DNA from: Paracentrotus lividus
Lineage: Eukaryota; Echinodermata; Echinoidea; Camarodonta; Echinidae
NCBI GenBank assembly: GCA_940671915.1
Contig: CALNVZ010002100.1
Location: 9,049,401 to 9,113,400 of the forward strand
Direction of reading: 5' to 3'
DNA: 64,000 nucleotides
This document shows positions 37,846-49,191 of the stretch, in pieces. The notes below the pieces were generated by a model that was not told the DNA's origin, ran no database searches, and saw only the letters and a program-made list of their open reading frames with translations. A program made the translations under genes and the position numbers. Positions within the stretch are counted from its first letter, which is position 1. Each line of letters begins with the position of its first letter.

Positions 37846-38240
37846 GCGGGGGGGGTCACTCAACAAAAAGTGCTCCCATGCGTGTCCCGGCACTCTGAAA
37901 ATGACCCTAAACGTTCATTGCATGGAGTCAAATTTGCACCCCTTTTCGACGTCAGACTGAAAATGGACCCTAAACGTCTCATTGCATGAAGTCAAATTTG
38001 CCCCCCTTTTCGACGTCAGACTGGAAAACATACCCTAAATGGCGTAAATACCGTGAAATTTTTACCCCAAAACAATGATTTCTGCTGAAAACACCCCTAT
38101 TTTTAGGAAAATGGCGATTGAAATTAAAAAACACCCCTATTTTAAGGAAAGCGTCGATGCCGCCGAAAGGCTGAAAACAGACCCTTTTCAATGCTTTTTG
38201 GGGACCCGCATGCATAACACATCATGTGGTGAGTGACCCT
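37846..38240. mobile_element. Family D MITE (GTCACTCA ends), copy 2
   Basis: GGGGGGGTCACTCAACAAAA at the left, ATGTGGTGAGTGACCC at the right. A direct duplication of about 75 bp (GTCAAATTTGC-CCCCTTTTCGACGTCAGACT) lies inside. Confidence 0.8.
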
Positions 38241-38414
38241 ATAACTCCACCGATTAATATAAGAAAACAAACAAATTTTTATAAATATCATTGTGCAACT
38301 GATCCAATGTACAACCAATATGGTGTTGACATCCGATGAAGATTGAACCTGTAAATGTATCAAGATCAGTTTAACCGATGACTACTAAAGTTTTAGACTA
38401 GAAGCACCAGGTTC

Positions 38415-38572
38415 GGTGGCGGATCCACGATTTCAAAATAGAGGGGGCCCCAGGCCAAATAAAAGAGGGTGACGGCCAAAATTTTCTGATTTTAACATGT
38501 ACAGTCAATGAGGGATTTTCAAATTATAGAGGGGACGCGCATCCCCTGCGCCCTGCCTGGATCGGCCACTGA
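38415..38572. repeat. Small element with GGTGGCGGATCC / GGATCGGCCACTG ends
   Basis: Inverted ends around G- and C-rich filler; similar in style to 2706-2934. Confidence 0.45.
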
Positions 38573-38838
38573 GTTTCCTACAGTCGATGGGTCAAGTTGA
38601 GTTTGTGACTTTTAAACTATAGTTTATAAGTTCATAGTGGTACCGAAAGGTCAGTGTTGTTTGAATTGTTTATTTTTATATCTGATATAGAATTAGAGCT
38701 GTCATTTGCGCCTGTATGATTATTTGTGTTGGTTTGCTGTAGGGCTAAACAGGTGTTAACTTGTAATTTACCAAGGTGTGTTATAAACTATAGCCATGAG
38801 CCATGCAGTAATACCCCCTGAGGGTGGTGAGACAGTGT

Positions 38839-39126
38839 TACCGTGTTTACACTGTGACTCGGCTCTCATGTCGATTCGTCATTCAGGAGGGGTTCAACAC
38901 AGCAAAGAGTGAACCTGTGATCGTGTTAATACAGAACAAAAAAAGAGTTAAAAACGGTTTGTAGATCAGGCCCAGAAGTAACCCGCCTCCCGGATCAAAA
39001 CCTATGATTCTGGCCAAGCAAAAAAGGCGTGTCGAACTGGGGTCGCGGATCACACTGATCCTGTTTACCTGACATAAAATTGCTGTGTCGAAACCCACGA
39101 GCCGTGTCACAGTGTAAACACAGTAT
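38839..39126. repeat. 288 bp foldback element
   Basis: TACCGTGTTTACACTGTGAC at the left and GTCACAGTGTAAACACAGTA at the right are inverted with two mismatches, extending through CGGCTC / GAGCCG. TA forms the outermost bases on both sides. Confidence 0.75.
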
Positions 39127-39279
39127 GTTTTACTTACTCCAATGTCCATCCCGATATCTTGATGAATAAGGAGGGCTGGGAGGCGGGAGGAAGGCGTGAA
39201 GTAGGTAAGAAAAAGGTCAATGTTGAAACTCACTACTGCATCGCAATTTCAGGAGGGTGCTGAATTTCAAGCGTCAAAA

Positions 39280-40175
39280 GGTGATGCTCCACTAGCTTGA
39301 GATAATAAAATAGTACGTTACAAGGTGAATTAGGGGGAAAAACCCAAAATCAGTGAAGCACGAAAGTGATGTTGCACTAGCCAGAGGTGAATCTCAAGAT
39401 AAAGTTTTAACTTTTATGACCAAACTTGTGGGTACTCAATATGTGGGTGATCCATAGAGATTCTATGACAATCTTTCCAGCGAAAATAGCTCTGCTTTAA
39501 ATTCCATACACTGATCGAACGACCAACTTCAACCATACCCTTAACCAAACCTTAAACCTAATATAAACCCCATTGCACTCCTAGCCCTAACCTTACATAT
39601 TAGGCCTAGATGAAATAAAGCCAATAGCAATTGTCCTCGGAGCAAATGTTGTGTCATCACATAGATGTAACTTCCATGTGTGGTGGGATGGGGGTAAGGT
39701 TTTAGACTAGTGCCTTTCTGGCTGTGTTTAAACCGCTTGCGAGCTGGAGTTGGCCGTTGCAAGGCTCTAATGGTCAAATGGGGCATCAACACTGAAGGAC
39801 AGCCAGTTTGCGAATGCGGAGAGGAGGAGACCATGAGTCACCTCCTACAATGCCCTCTTCTACCTTCCCCCTGTTCCCCAGCTGACCTTACTACCCTTTC
39901 GCCTAATGGGATCGCCTGCGTTCAGTATCTAATGGGCAGAGTTTGAATCACATTCTAATTCACAAATAAACAAAAATTGAGAGAAAGGACTCGAGAAGAA
40001 GAAGACCGCAAAACTATCTCAAGTTTTAAAAGTAAACCAAAGAAGACTTGGGCTGAGATATTGCCCAAATCAGTGCGCTATTTGATAGAAAAGGCCCGAT
40101 ATTCTCTGATCTGGTTAGTTCATCGGATCAGAAATAGCGCGGTATGTTTACAGCTCAAGCTAGTGCAGCACTGCC
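39280..40175 (+). mobile_element. Family A TIR element, copy 4, split by inserted DNA
   Basis: The left part (39280-39380) and right part (about 40000-40175) match the two ends of the 440 bp family. Between them are about 600 bp of unrelated DNA, including the LINE fragment at 39698-39946. The right end is followed by TA. Confidence 0.65.
39698..39946 (+). pseudogene. LINE reverse transcriptase C-terminal fragment
   Basis: An open stretch encodes LNRLRAGVGRCKALMVKWGI followed by CECGEEETMSHLLQCP. This is the C-terminal LNR-R-GVG---M-KWG block and C-x-C-x8-H-x4-C zinc-binding cluster found after the reverse transcriptase domain in many non-LTR retrotransposons. It begins just after a stop (about 39696) and runs to a stop at about 39946; everything upstream is missing. 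It is a dead fragment inside a family A element. Confidence 0.75.
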
Positions 40176-41066
40176 TATTGTACCATACCTGTATCTGGGC
40201 TATACCTCATAAACGAGCCAATAAGGTGTGAGCTTTGGTTTTGATGTCTATCCTCATGTACGCTACTTTCCTATATAACTATATGTATGTTATTCACCAT
40301 CTAGTCATTATTACTGTTCTAGTGTCTGAAACTTGCTTCTAGATTTAATTAAATCTAGCATGTTTCACAAATGTAGTTCCTGTGCAATAGTACGAAAATA
40401 ATATATAAGGAGATGAATATTATGTTTGCATGAAAACATCTGCTTGCAATTTTGTTTGAATATAACATAGTAGATGGTGAAACGATGCTAAAAGTGCATT
40501 TCATTTGGAAGACATTTCAGTCCATGGAGAAACTAATTCAATGTCTACCATTTCGGCATCAAGTTCAATGTCATAATTATATCATTTGGTTACCATGGAA
40601 ACTGCATAGATCCATACCCTGCAATAACAACATATTTTTAGTTGCAAACGGGTCAGTGATAATTGTTGTCATAACTGCCCTGTGCCAAGTGTAGGGTGTT
40701 AATTTGATAAGAGTTTTTTATGACTGTCTTGTTTAGTTAACCATCATGTATCTTGCCATATGTGACAAGGTCAAGAGTGCTGGGACAAGGACATACACAC
40801 AATGAATAAACATCATTAAAGCATCGACCTCTCCCTTTATCACAAGAACGAAGCTACTTTTATTTTCGCTGGTCAACATTTAAATTTAGCTCATTTGTTG
40901 GCGTTATGAATGGAAACTGGAAGATTATAGACACCTAACACATTTACTTGCAGTGTTGATGTTTAATTTGTTATAATATTGCATTCTTTAGAAAACAAAG
41001 CATCATTTATATTGTTATTTTGTCAACATCTTTTGTTTAGTCTCTCAAACTATATCTATTATTAAC
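40176..41066. other. Gene-free AT-rich stretch
   Basis: Nothing recognised. Confidence 0.5.
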
Positions 41067-41213
41067 AGTAGCAGATCTAGCATCAGCTGATACAAAGGAT
41101 TGTATCGGCCTATGCCTAAGCATAATAGAGCCCCGATATTGTCCCCAGAAAATTGGGCCAACAAAATTTGTAGTCAGAGTCGATGCTGGATCCATGCATG
41201 ATTTAGTTCATGT
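41067..41213. repeat. Family E element (GATCTAGC / GCTGGATC ends), copy 1
   Basis: Shares with 41852-41980 the internal blocks GCCTATGCCTAAGCATAATA (GCCCATGCCCAAGCATGATA there) and TTGTCCCCAGA-AATTGGGCC. The inverted ends are short. Confidence 0.65.
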
Positions 41214-41262
41214 TTGATATTCTAACATTATCAAATGCTGTGTCCCTAAGTGTCCCTGTGTC

Positions 41263-41550
41263 CCAAAGGTGGCCTAAAGTTAAGCCTATCTTAAATCTGT
41301 GTTTTAAGTATGGCTAGCAAAATGAGACGCAATCTCGAAAAGTCGATGTTCGATTTATCCAAATTTTTGGTAGTGAAACCATTTAAACTGCTTTGGAATG
41401 ATATGTACAAAAGTTTTCCTTACAATTAAAAAACAATTCCAGAATTTGTTAAACTCCTAAGGAACATGCAACATAGACAAATTATGTCCCATTTCGCTAG
41501 CCATATTTAAACCACAGATTTAAGCAAGGCTTCACTTTAGGCCACCTTTG
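41263..41550. repeat. 288 bp foldback element
   Basis: CAAAGGTGGCCTAAAGT at the left mirrors ACTTTAGGCCACCTTTG at the right. Inner blocks TAAATCTGTG / CACAGATTTA and TATGGCTAGCAAAATG / CATTTCGCTAGCCATA extend the stem to about 70 bp. Confidence 0.8.
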
Positions 41551-41851
41551 TGAATATGAGAGTGTAGAATGAATGAGAGATAGTGAGCCCCTGTCTTCTT
41601 TTGTTTCTGTGGGTGCGATGTCAAGTAGGTTCAAGAAATCAATACAAATCATATCATGTCACTTACACACTCAATATACCTCATCAATCCTCTCAAATAC
41701 CACGAGGTTGCATTAGGTCCTAAAGCAATGACAGAGGCTTTGAATGGGGAATCTCATGAGAGCAAATAATGAATCACAAATTTGTCACAAAAAGGTTTCC
41801 TTTTTTATCAGACAGGCAACAATGTAGCCATGATTTTTTCAAGGTGGGGTT

Positions 41852-41980
41852 GTAGCGGATCCAGCCTTATGTCACACAATTAAAGTATTGGCCCATGCCC
41901 AAGCATGATAGAGCCGCTATTGTCCCCAGAGAATTGGGCCTGCACAGTCCTTTAAAATTGCGAATCCTGGATCCGCACCT
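41852..41980. repeat. Family E element, copy 2
   Basis: GTAGCGGATCCAGC at the left, CTGGATCCGCACC at the right; internal blocks shared with 41067-41213. Confidence 0.65.
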
Positions 41981-44153
41981 GTGGTGATGGTGGGTGGGGC
42001 GGGGGGGGGGTACGGGGGTGGTTGTGATGATGTTTTGCTCAAATGTTTGTTCTGCGATCCTATTCCATGTCTGTGCATTTATACTAGAAGACATTATCAT
42101 TAGCCTGTCACCGTCCATTAGTGGGTCTTTATTGATTCTCTGCATCTCTTAGCAGCCTGTTAGATACCTGATCCTGACAGCCCATGATTAATAACTAATT
42201 AAAATCACAAACCTGGTCTAATGCCCACTTATTAGTGTTTCCATTGAAGCATATTTGTTTAGCACTTTGTACAAAGGTCAGGAAAGGTATGGTCATTCAT
42301 TACAACTGTCTGTCTTCATTTCAAACCAAATAGATTGTTGCCTACAGCCGAAAATTGAAAGAAATCACGATACCAATTCTACTTTTATGTTTCGTATTGA
42401 TTTGGATGCTTAAGCTTATATCTGCATCATTAACTCATTGAAGAGTTGGTTATAGTTGCAATTATGTCCTGCACAGGACTGATATGTAGTTATCCTTATA
42501 ATAAAAACAAATTAATAATTTAGTTTCTCCCTCAATCCCTGTACACAGAAAGGTTAATTCTTCCATATTGTGCTTTGATATAGAAAATTATTACTATTGC
42601 CCTTTTTGTGCTGTACCCAATAGCGTGGTTTCATAAGGGTTTTTATCAACTATTATTGCCCATAATTGTGGTCACTGCTCATAAATCTTCTTTGTCTGGA
42701 ACTGTCTCATAAAACTATTGTCTGGATGAAGGAGGTCAGTGCCTTTACTTATATTTTCATCTTTATCATACTTAATTTGGAAGGAGAGGGGTTTTTATTA
42801 AATGGGCCCTTCATTCCTTTTGTAATAGTATCTATTATTCTTATAAATAAAGATGAGATCCGCATTCTGATGCCAAAACATTGTAATAACCACAGAATTT
42901 AACATCCTCATTTCTTCTGTGTGTTGTCTGGAACGGGAAAGCACATTTCCTCTTTTTTTCTTTCATGGTGCAGATTTTTTCTTTACAATTATATAATCCC
43001 TTGTCTTTCTACAATTTTTTAATGCATTCATTTTTTTTTCTTTGTCGTAATTCCTTGTCTTTCAAGAGTCTTTTATTAATGCCTTCATCAGTCATTAAAT
43101 TTTGTCCTTTTGCGAGGATTATATCTACTTTATTCCTACATTTTCCCCTCTTCTTTATTTCTATGTTGTATGAGTCTTAACTGATTTCTTATGCTATTAT
43201 TAGTAAATGCCATGGTAGACCAGAAACAAACCCAAACGATTCATTGAGGATGAGAGGCGTAGTGTGGTGTGCTTATGTGGTTAATTTCCATGTATATCGA
43301 CTTCTTTCTTCTTGTCTGTGCATCTAAACCGCAGACTCCAATGTAGAAATGTATCTTTTGTGCTTAATAGCTTCATAGATTAGCAACTGCATTTCATGAA
43401 TGTGTTATACGAGGGAGGGAAGAATGAGTGATATATTAATTATTATTTTTATTAACAAGGCCAAAAGCCTATGTTATTAATAAAGCTGTGTCTTGTGGCT
43501 ATGCCTGGAACTAATGGCATTCTGAAATTAAACATCCGATGGCGTTCATCAACGAGCATATTCTGAGAATGTTTTCCTTAAATAAATAGCCCTCCCTTAA
43601 TATGAGGTGCTTAGAAAGCCGTCCTATGACTGAACTTCACCTCTAAGAACACACAAACGTCTACACCACATCCCAATACAAACACCCCTTCAAAAGGGAC
43701 TTCTGAAGAGAGTAAATCAATAGGAGTCTACTTCACAAATATGATCACCTCATCTGTGATTCTATTATGAACCGCATGGACGTGGCTTCATTATGCTTCC
43801 TACGTCAGGTATCAGACATTTAAAAGAAATTATTCCTTACTTCATTTTGGCTGTATGGATATCTTTTGTCAAATTCATTTATTGCACAATCAAATAATGC
43901 AAATTATGGTGTGCAGTCATTTGTAGGTATTTTAAGCAAGAGTAGACTTGAAAGTTCAAAGAACAAAACTACCAAAAAGACTCTGGAGGGAAATGTAATC
44001 CAAGTAAACTTCAAATTTGTTGCAGAAATATTACATGTCATTGGGTTTTCATCCATTTTAAGGTTCCATTTTAAGGTTTGATGATAGATGTGAAATACAA
44101 TCTGCATGGGAAACTTCAGATCTATCACCAGACTTAAATCTCTAGCTATGTCA
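41981..44153. other. Gene-free AT-rich stretch
   Basis: A G-run at 41999-42010; otherwise nothing recognised. Confidence 0.45.
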
Positions 44154-44767
44154 AGGAGGAGGAGGAGGAGGAGGAAAGGAGGATGGAGAAGGGGAGTAGG
44201 AGGAGAAGGAGAGAGAAGGAGGAGGAGGAGGGAGTAAGATGAGGAGGAGGGAGATGGAGGGATGAGAGGAGGGTAGTGCATGAGGAAGGAAGGAGGGAGG
44301 AGGAGAGAAGGAGGAGGAGGAGGAAGAAGGGGAGGATAAGGAGAAAGATAAAGGAAGGAATGAGGAGGAGGGTAAATGATGAAGAAAGAGGGAGAGGATG
44401 ACAAGGAAGAAGAGAGAAGGAGGGAGGAGGAGGGGAAGAGAAGGGGAGGATAAGGAGGATAAGGATGAAGGAGGAAGATAGAGGAGGGAAGGAGGAGGGT
44501 AAACGATGAAGAAGGAGGGAGAAGGAAGAAGAGGAGGAGAAGGAGAGAGGAGGGGGAGAGAAGGGAGATAAGGAGGAGGAGGAGGGTGAAGGATGAAGAG
44601 AGAGGAGGGGATGAGGAGGAGGTGAATTGATGAAGAAGGTGGGAGAAGGAGGAGGAGGCAGAGGAGAAAGAGGAGGAGGGAAAAGGAAGGAAGAGAGGGG
44701 ATAAGGAGGTGGATGATGGTAGAGGATGGAGAAGGTGGAGGAGGAAGATCGAAGATGAAGAAGATGA
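44154..44767. repeat. 614 bp GGA/GAG purine tract
   Basis: An almost pure-purine + strand built from GGA, GAA and GGGA units, with sub-repeats such as GGAGGATAAGGAGAAAGA. The long Ser/Leu/Pro-rich minus-strand frame across it is not a gene. Such mirror-rich homopurine tracts can form triplex DNA. Confidence 0.9.
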
Positions 44768-45720
44768 GATGGTTTTCATGTCAGGGTTCAATGCTGATCT
44801 GAAACCATTTAGTTTTGCTATTTTGCACTGGATTTCCCAAGTGACATGTGGGAGTGTTTACAATTCGCTACCTTGATTTAGATCACAGAGAGAATATGAT
44901 ATCTGAAAAGATCTTTATATCATTTTTCTGCTTTGTTAGATTTTCATCTGATTTCTTGATGGTTTGGGTGGTTTGAATCAATAAGAATCTACTCTTTAAA
45001 GCCTTTGTCATGAATTAAATTTTGAATCTTTGTGATACACGACTAGTACTTTTGTACCTGTGAAAATGGGTTATTTTAGATATCTTTTAGTCAATGATAT
45101 TGAACACAAAGAGAACATATGATTTCATGCTATTCTAATTTTGCATTTCTCATGTTACAATCAGAATATGAAGTTGTTGTTGGTCAGTCTCTTGTATGTT
45201 CCGAAGTTTGTATAAACGTGCCCTGCCTCAATTCTCGATATGAATGAGGGAAAGGTTGTGCAAAGTAAATTCATTATTGATAAAGCTTGATTATTTCTGA
45301 CATTATAGCACTTTGCTGTCTTTATGAGTTTCTCAACGCCTCCTTAGGATGTTGTAGACATCATTAGACTTCTTGTATATTTCCACTCTTCTTGTCTTCA
45401 CTTTAAACTGTTGTGCACATTAAATCTGTTGAAAGAAGGGCAAAGAACATAATTATATTGTCATATATTTCTCAGTATTCTAGGTCTGAGAAATGGAGAC
45501 AACTTAGTTTGGAAGAAGTCTTGATTTCATAAATGAACAGAAAAATAAGTTTTGACAGGTTATTCTATTTTGTGAGTCCCTCCTACATGTAAATAGAATC
45601 AAGGTTTTTAAACAGGGCTAGTGTCAAAGTCAATCTTTCTGTTTTCTTTACATCTGTTTCTCCCTTGTGCAATTTGATTCTGCCAGGATGCAGTAAGGAC
45701 AGTATGAAATCCTTCTCAGA
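44768..45720. other. Gene-free AT-rich stretch
   Basis: Nothing recognised. Confidence 0.5.
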
Positions 45721-46217
45721 GTGTGTTCAATGTCCAGTTTAAAATTTATACGCCACATGAATCATGATACAAACGCAATTACAAAACGCTGATATAAAGA
45801 GAAACAAAGTGTGTGTTCATTGTCCCCCATCCCCGGTCGTAAAAGTAAACGTGTTTCAAATCTCAAATTTAAATTTAAACGCCAAAAATTTTAACGCCGA
45901 AAAAGATGCATTTGAAACACAATCAGCTTCAATTTTACGACCTTGAGCATCGCGATTGCAACAAAATGCGACACTGAACAGGATTGAGTTTTCAAACGTG
46001 TTTAAATGTGCCCTCGCAATGGAAGCTTCCGGTGCAAGTGATAAAAAGGAGAAGATGTTTGTTTTTGAGAGCGGGGAATTTAAAGACGATCGACGTATAA
46101 CACGTTTAAATTTTGGACACGGAACGGTGCACCGCTGATCGTGTTTGTGCTTTGTGATTGCGTTTTGTATCATGATTCATGTTGGCGTATAAATTTGAAA
46201 CTGGACATTGAACACAC
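45721..46217. mobile_element. Family C foldback element, 497 bp copy
   Basis: GTGTGTTCAATGTCCAGTTT at the left mirrors the right end AAACTGGACATTGAACACAC. The stem continues through ACGCC-ACATGAATCATGATACAAA and is longer than 60 bp. It shares its ends with 47768-48054. Interior frames are not credible genes. Confidence 0.85.
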
Positions 46218-47767
46218 CCACATGTACATAGTTGAGAATTTTATAAAATGGAGATTTTTTTTTTAATAGTGTAATGGAATTTGATACATTCTACACTAAT
46301 GATATACACACAAAAGTAAAATTTTCCCCAATTTTTTTTTTAAATTGTTATTTTAAAATTATGTAATAACTCTTGTATAGGCCTAATTTATTAGTTCACC
46401 AATTTTCCTCAAGTTAGTTTTCCTATATGTTTTTTCTTATTGTATTGTTAAGTTGTGTTTCTCCACTTTTTAAAAGCAATTCAACTTGAAGTACATTATT
46501 GTTTTCCTATTTTATATATTCCAACTAAAAAGATTAAAGCGATGACAAGTTTAATGTTAGATAAAATGGCATTCAAATTTAACCCTTTTCCACCAAAGAG
46601 TTAAGTGAAATACATTTTGTGATTGATAAAGTAGTCTAAAGCAATTAACTAGTTTGATAAATTATTAAATATAATATATATGCATAGAATGCTGATCAAT
46701 TTAAAAACAAGTCTGGAATGCAGTCTCTCTACCCCTATCTCTACCTTCACAGCAGTGATTATTATAATCATTCACACTCCTAGAATGTATATTTAGATTG
46801 CGTGAATCGAGATATGACATCAACTTTCACTTCTATTATATACTACACAATGTGACATATGCAAGTATGAAAATATTGCTATATTATGACAGACAAAGCT
46901 GTTTCTGCCCAGCTGGTGATTGGTTATTGTGAATGTTGGACATGAAAATACGAGAAGGTAAAGCCTGGCAGGTACCAAATGTCTTTCTCTCTCATATCTG
47001 ACTTCTGTCTGAGCTTGATACGCATGTGGGACGTATGTTGGTTGCTCATGATATTGTAGGATGGAGGAAAAGGAAAATATCTCTAGAATATCGTAAATGG
47101 GGATGACAATTAATCAACTTTATGTGATAATGTGAAACCGATTGTCTGTTGACATGGCAACAGAATATGACATTGATGTTGCTTTCTGTTCAAGCCCAAG
47201 GCAAATACATGGACTGCAACATTAATTGTCATTGGAGTTAACAATGGAATTAATTGAAATAAGCCTAATTAAAATGTTTACTCCTGGTGATTAATGAAAG
47301 CTGGATCGGCCTAATTGTAAGAGGGAGAAAGTTGCAGGTAAGATTTGAAGTGTAATATGTGATGTTTTTTTATGATACGAATGTCGTAAAGATCTTAGGA
47401 ATAGTCTTCATCTATTTATTTGAAAGGAGTAAGTCATTTGAGCATCTGTTTGATAACTGTGATGAATTCCTCTCACCTCTTTTGATTAAAACGGAGTGTG
47501 TTTTGAGACACGGAGTGTGTTTAGGGAGACGGTCTGACGCAGCCATCAACAAAGTCTTTAATTTGTCTAAAAGGCGTCCTATATCTGTATCTTAAAGAAA
47601 GTGTTTTTATCTTACTATAATGTCTATAGCACCACCTGTGTTGACGATTATTTCTGCTCCACGAATTAACAATCATCCAATGTCGTGCTCAAAAACACAA
47701 ATATAACATTATGAAGAAATCAGATAGCTTCTGCAGTGTGTCAAAGGGCAAGAAGCAAGCCCATGTA
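46218..47767. other. Gene-free AT-rich stretch
   Basis: Nothing recognised. Confidence 0.5.
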
Positions 47768-48054
47768 GGGGTGTGTTCAATGTCCATTTTCAAATTAAAC
47801 GCCAACAGGAATCATGATACAAAACGCGATTACAAAAAACAGACACAAATACGATCAGCAGTACACCATTCAGTGTAGAAAATTTAAAGCTGATTAAATG
47901 TCAATCGTATTTCCGAATGGAGATCTGAAGACGTTCACTTTTACGACCGGGAATGGGGACAATGAACACCCACTTTGTTTCTCTTTTTATCAGCGTTTTG
48001 TATCATGATTCATGTTGGCGTTTAAAAATTTGAAAATGGACATTGAACATACCC
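47768..48054. mobile_element. Family C foldback element, 287 bp copy
   Basis: GGGGTGTGTTCAATGTCC and GGACATTGAACATACCC ends with flanking TA (47766-47767, 48055-48056). The interior is shorter than in the 497 bp copy but shares the CCGG-AATGGGGACAATGAACACCC region. Confidence 0.8.
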
Positions 48055-48056
48055 TA

Positions 48057-49012
48057 GGCCTACTAGATGGCATTCAGTAGAATAGTCCTAATGAATGTCC
48101 TTTTTGCCATTAACAATTGCTGAGGATTTCTTATAATAGCCTGTAGGTGTTTTATTTTGGAAATATGTTTTTGAAACAGCATTCTGTCTTTATTACTTGG
48201 TACATGATACTTCGTACATGATAGTGGATACATTTGTATTTATTCAGTTGTGAATATTATAAGAATCTGTTTTCAGAATGTTATATTTGGAAGAGGAACA
48301 AAAACAAGAATGGAGTTCAGGACAAAGGTTATACTATTATTGTGATGGGATATGCTGCCTTATGTTTAATGCATTTCTACCTTCCTTTTTTTTATGTGAT
48401 GTATTTTGGAGTCCATTTCTGGTCTCCACATCATTACTTCAGGGACATTAGTGCTTCTTGATTCTTAATAATTAAATTTAGCAAAGGTCTCTGGGGTTGT
48501 AAAGGGGAGAAAACTTGATTTAAAACATCATAATAGTCATTTGAGAGCAAAATAAGGTTAAAGTGCTATTTGAACCTGTGTTTCTATATTGGTCTAGGTG
48601 TAGATGTATGCGTTGGTGGTAAGGTAATAACATACCACTCAGTGAGATTGGTATATTGTCAATACAGCTGATGATCAAAATAGAGTGCAAAGATACTCCA
48701 ATATCATGAGACGATTCTCCTCCAATATGACTCTCCACTTTTGATTCTAAAACAGTGAGTGAACAAAGGAATCGATTCCTGCTCTTCAGAGTATTTCAAT
48801 GAATTTTCCTCCTTTTTCGTAAAATAGATTAAAGGAGGAATTGAAAAATATTTTGTACGTGGAAGTAATAGCCTATACAATATGGGAGAACAATCTGCTC
48901 TTCACAAAAACAGATATTGTGTGGAAATGCTATTAATGAGATCTTAACTTCACAACCAGAAATCATTATAACATAAAGTATTTCAAATGTGGCCCAAATA
49001 TTATAGGAGATA
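48057..49012. other. Gene-free AT-rich stretch
   Basis: Nothing recognised. Confidence 0.5.
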
Positions 49013-49191
49013 GGCCTTGTTGCTAGAAACTTGTGACGTTAATTTATGTTATGATAGGAGAGTTATGTCAGGATTCAATGACACGATTTTGACATAAAGT
49101 TAGTAGAAACAGATTTATGTCATGATTCTGGGGCTTTAATTTACGATTCACAACTTAAATCTTGACATAAATGTTTCTAGCAAAGGGCCCT
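49013..49191. repeat. Short inverted-repeat element with TTATGTCA units
   Basis: GGCCTTGTTGCTAGAAAC mirrors GTTTCTAGCAAAGGGCC. TTATGTCA / TGACATAA occurs several times inside. Confidence 0.55.

Noticed and set aside
43904-44791. 295-residue Ser/Leu/Pro-rich minus-strand frame
   Set aside because: Produced by the GGA purine tract; low complexity, no domain.
45856-46173. 105-residue minus-strand frame
   Set aside because: Lies across the loop and arm of a foldback element; composition follows the repeat.
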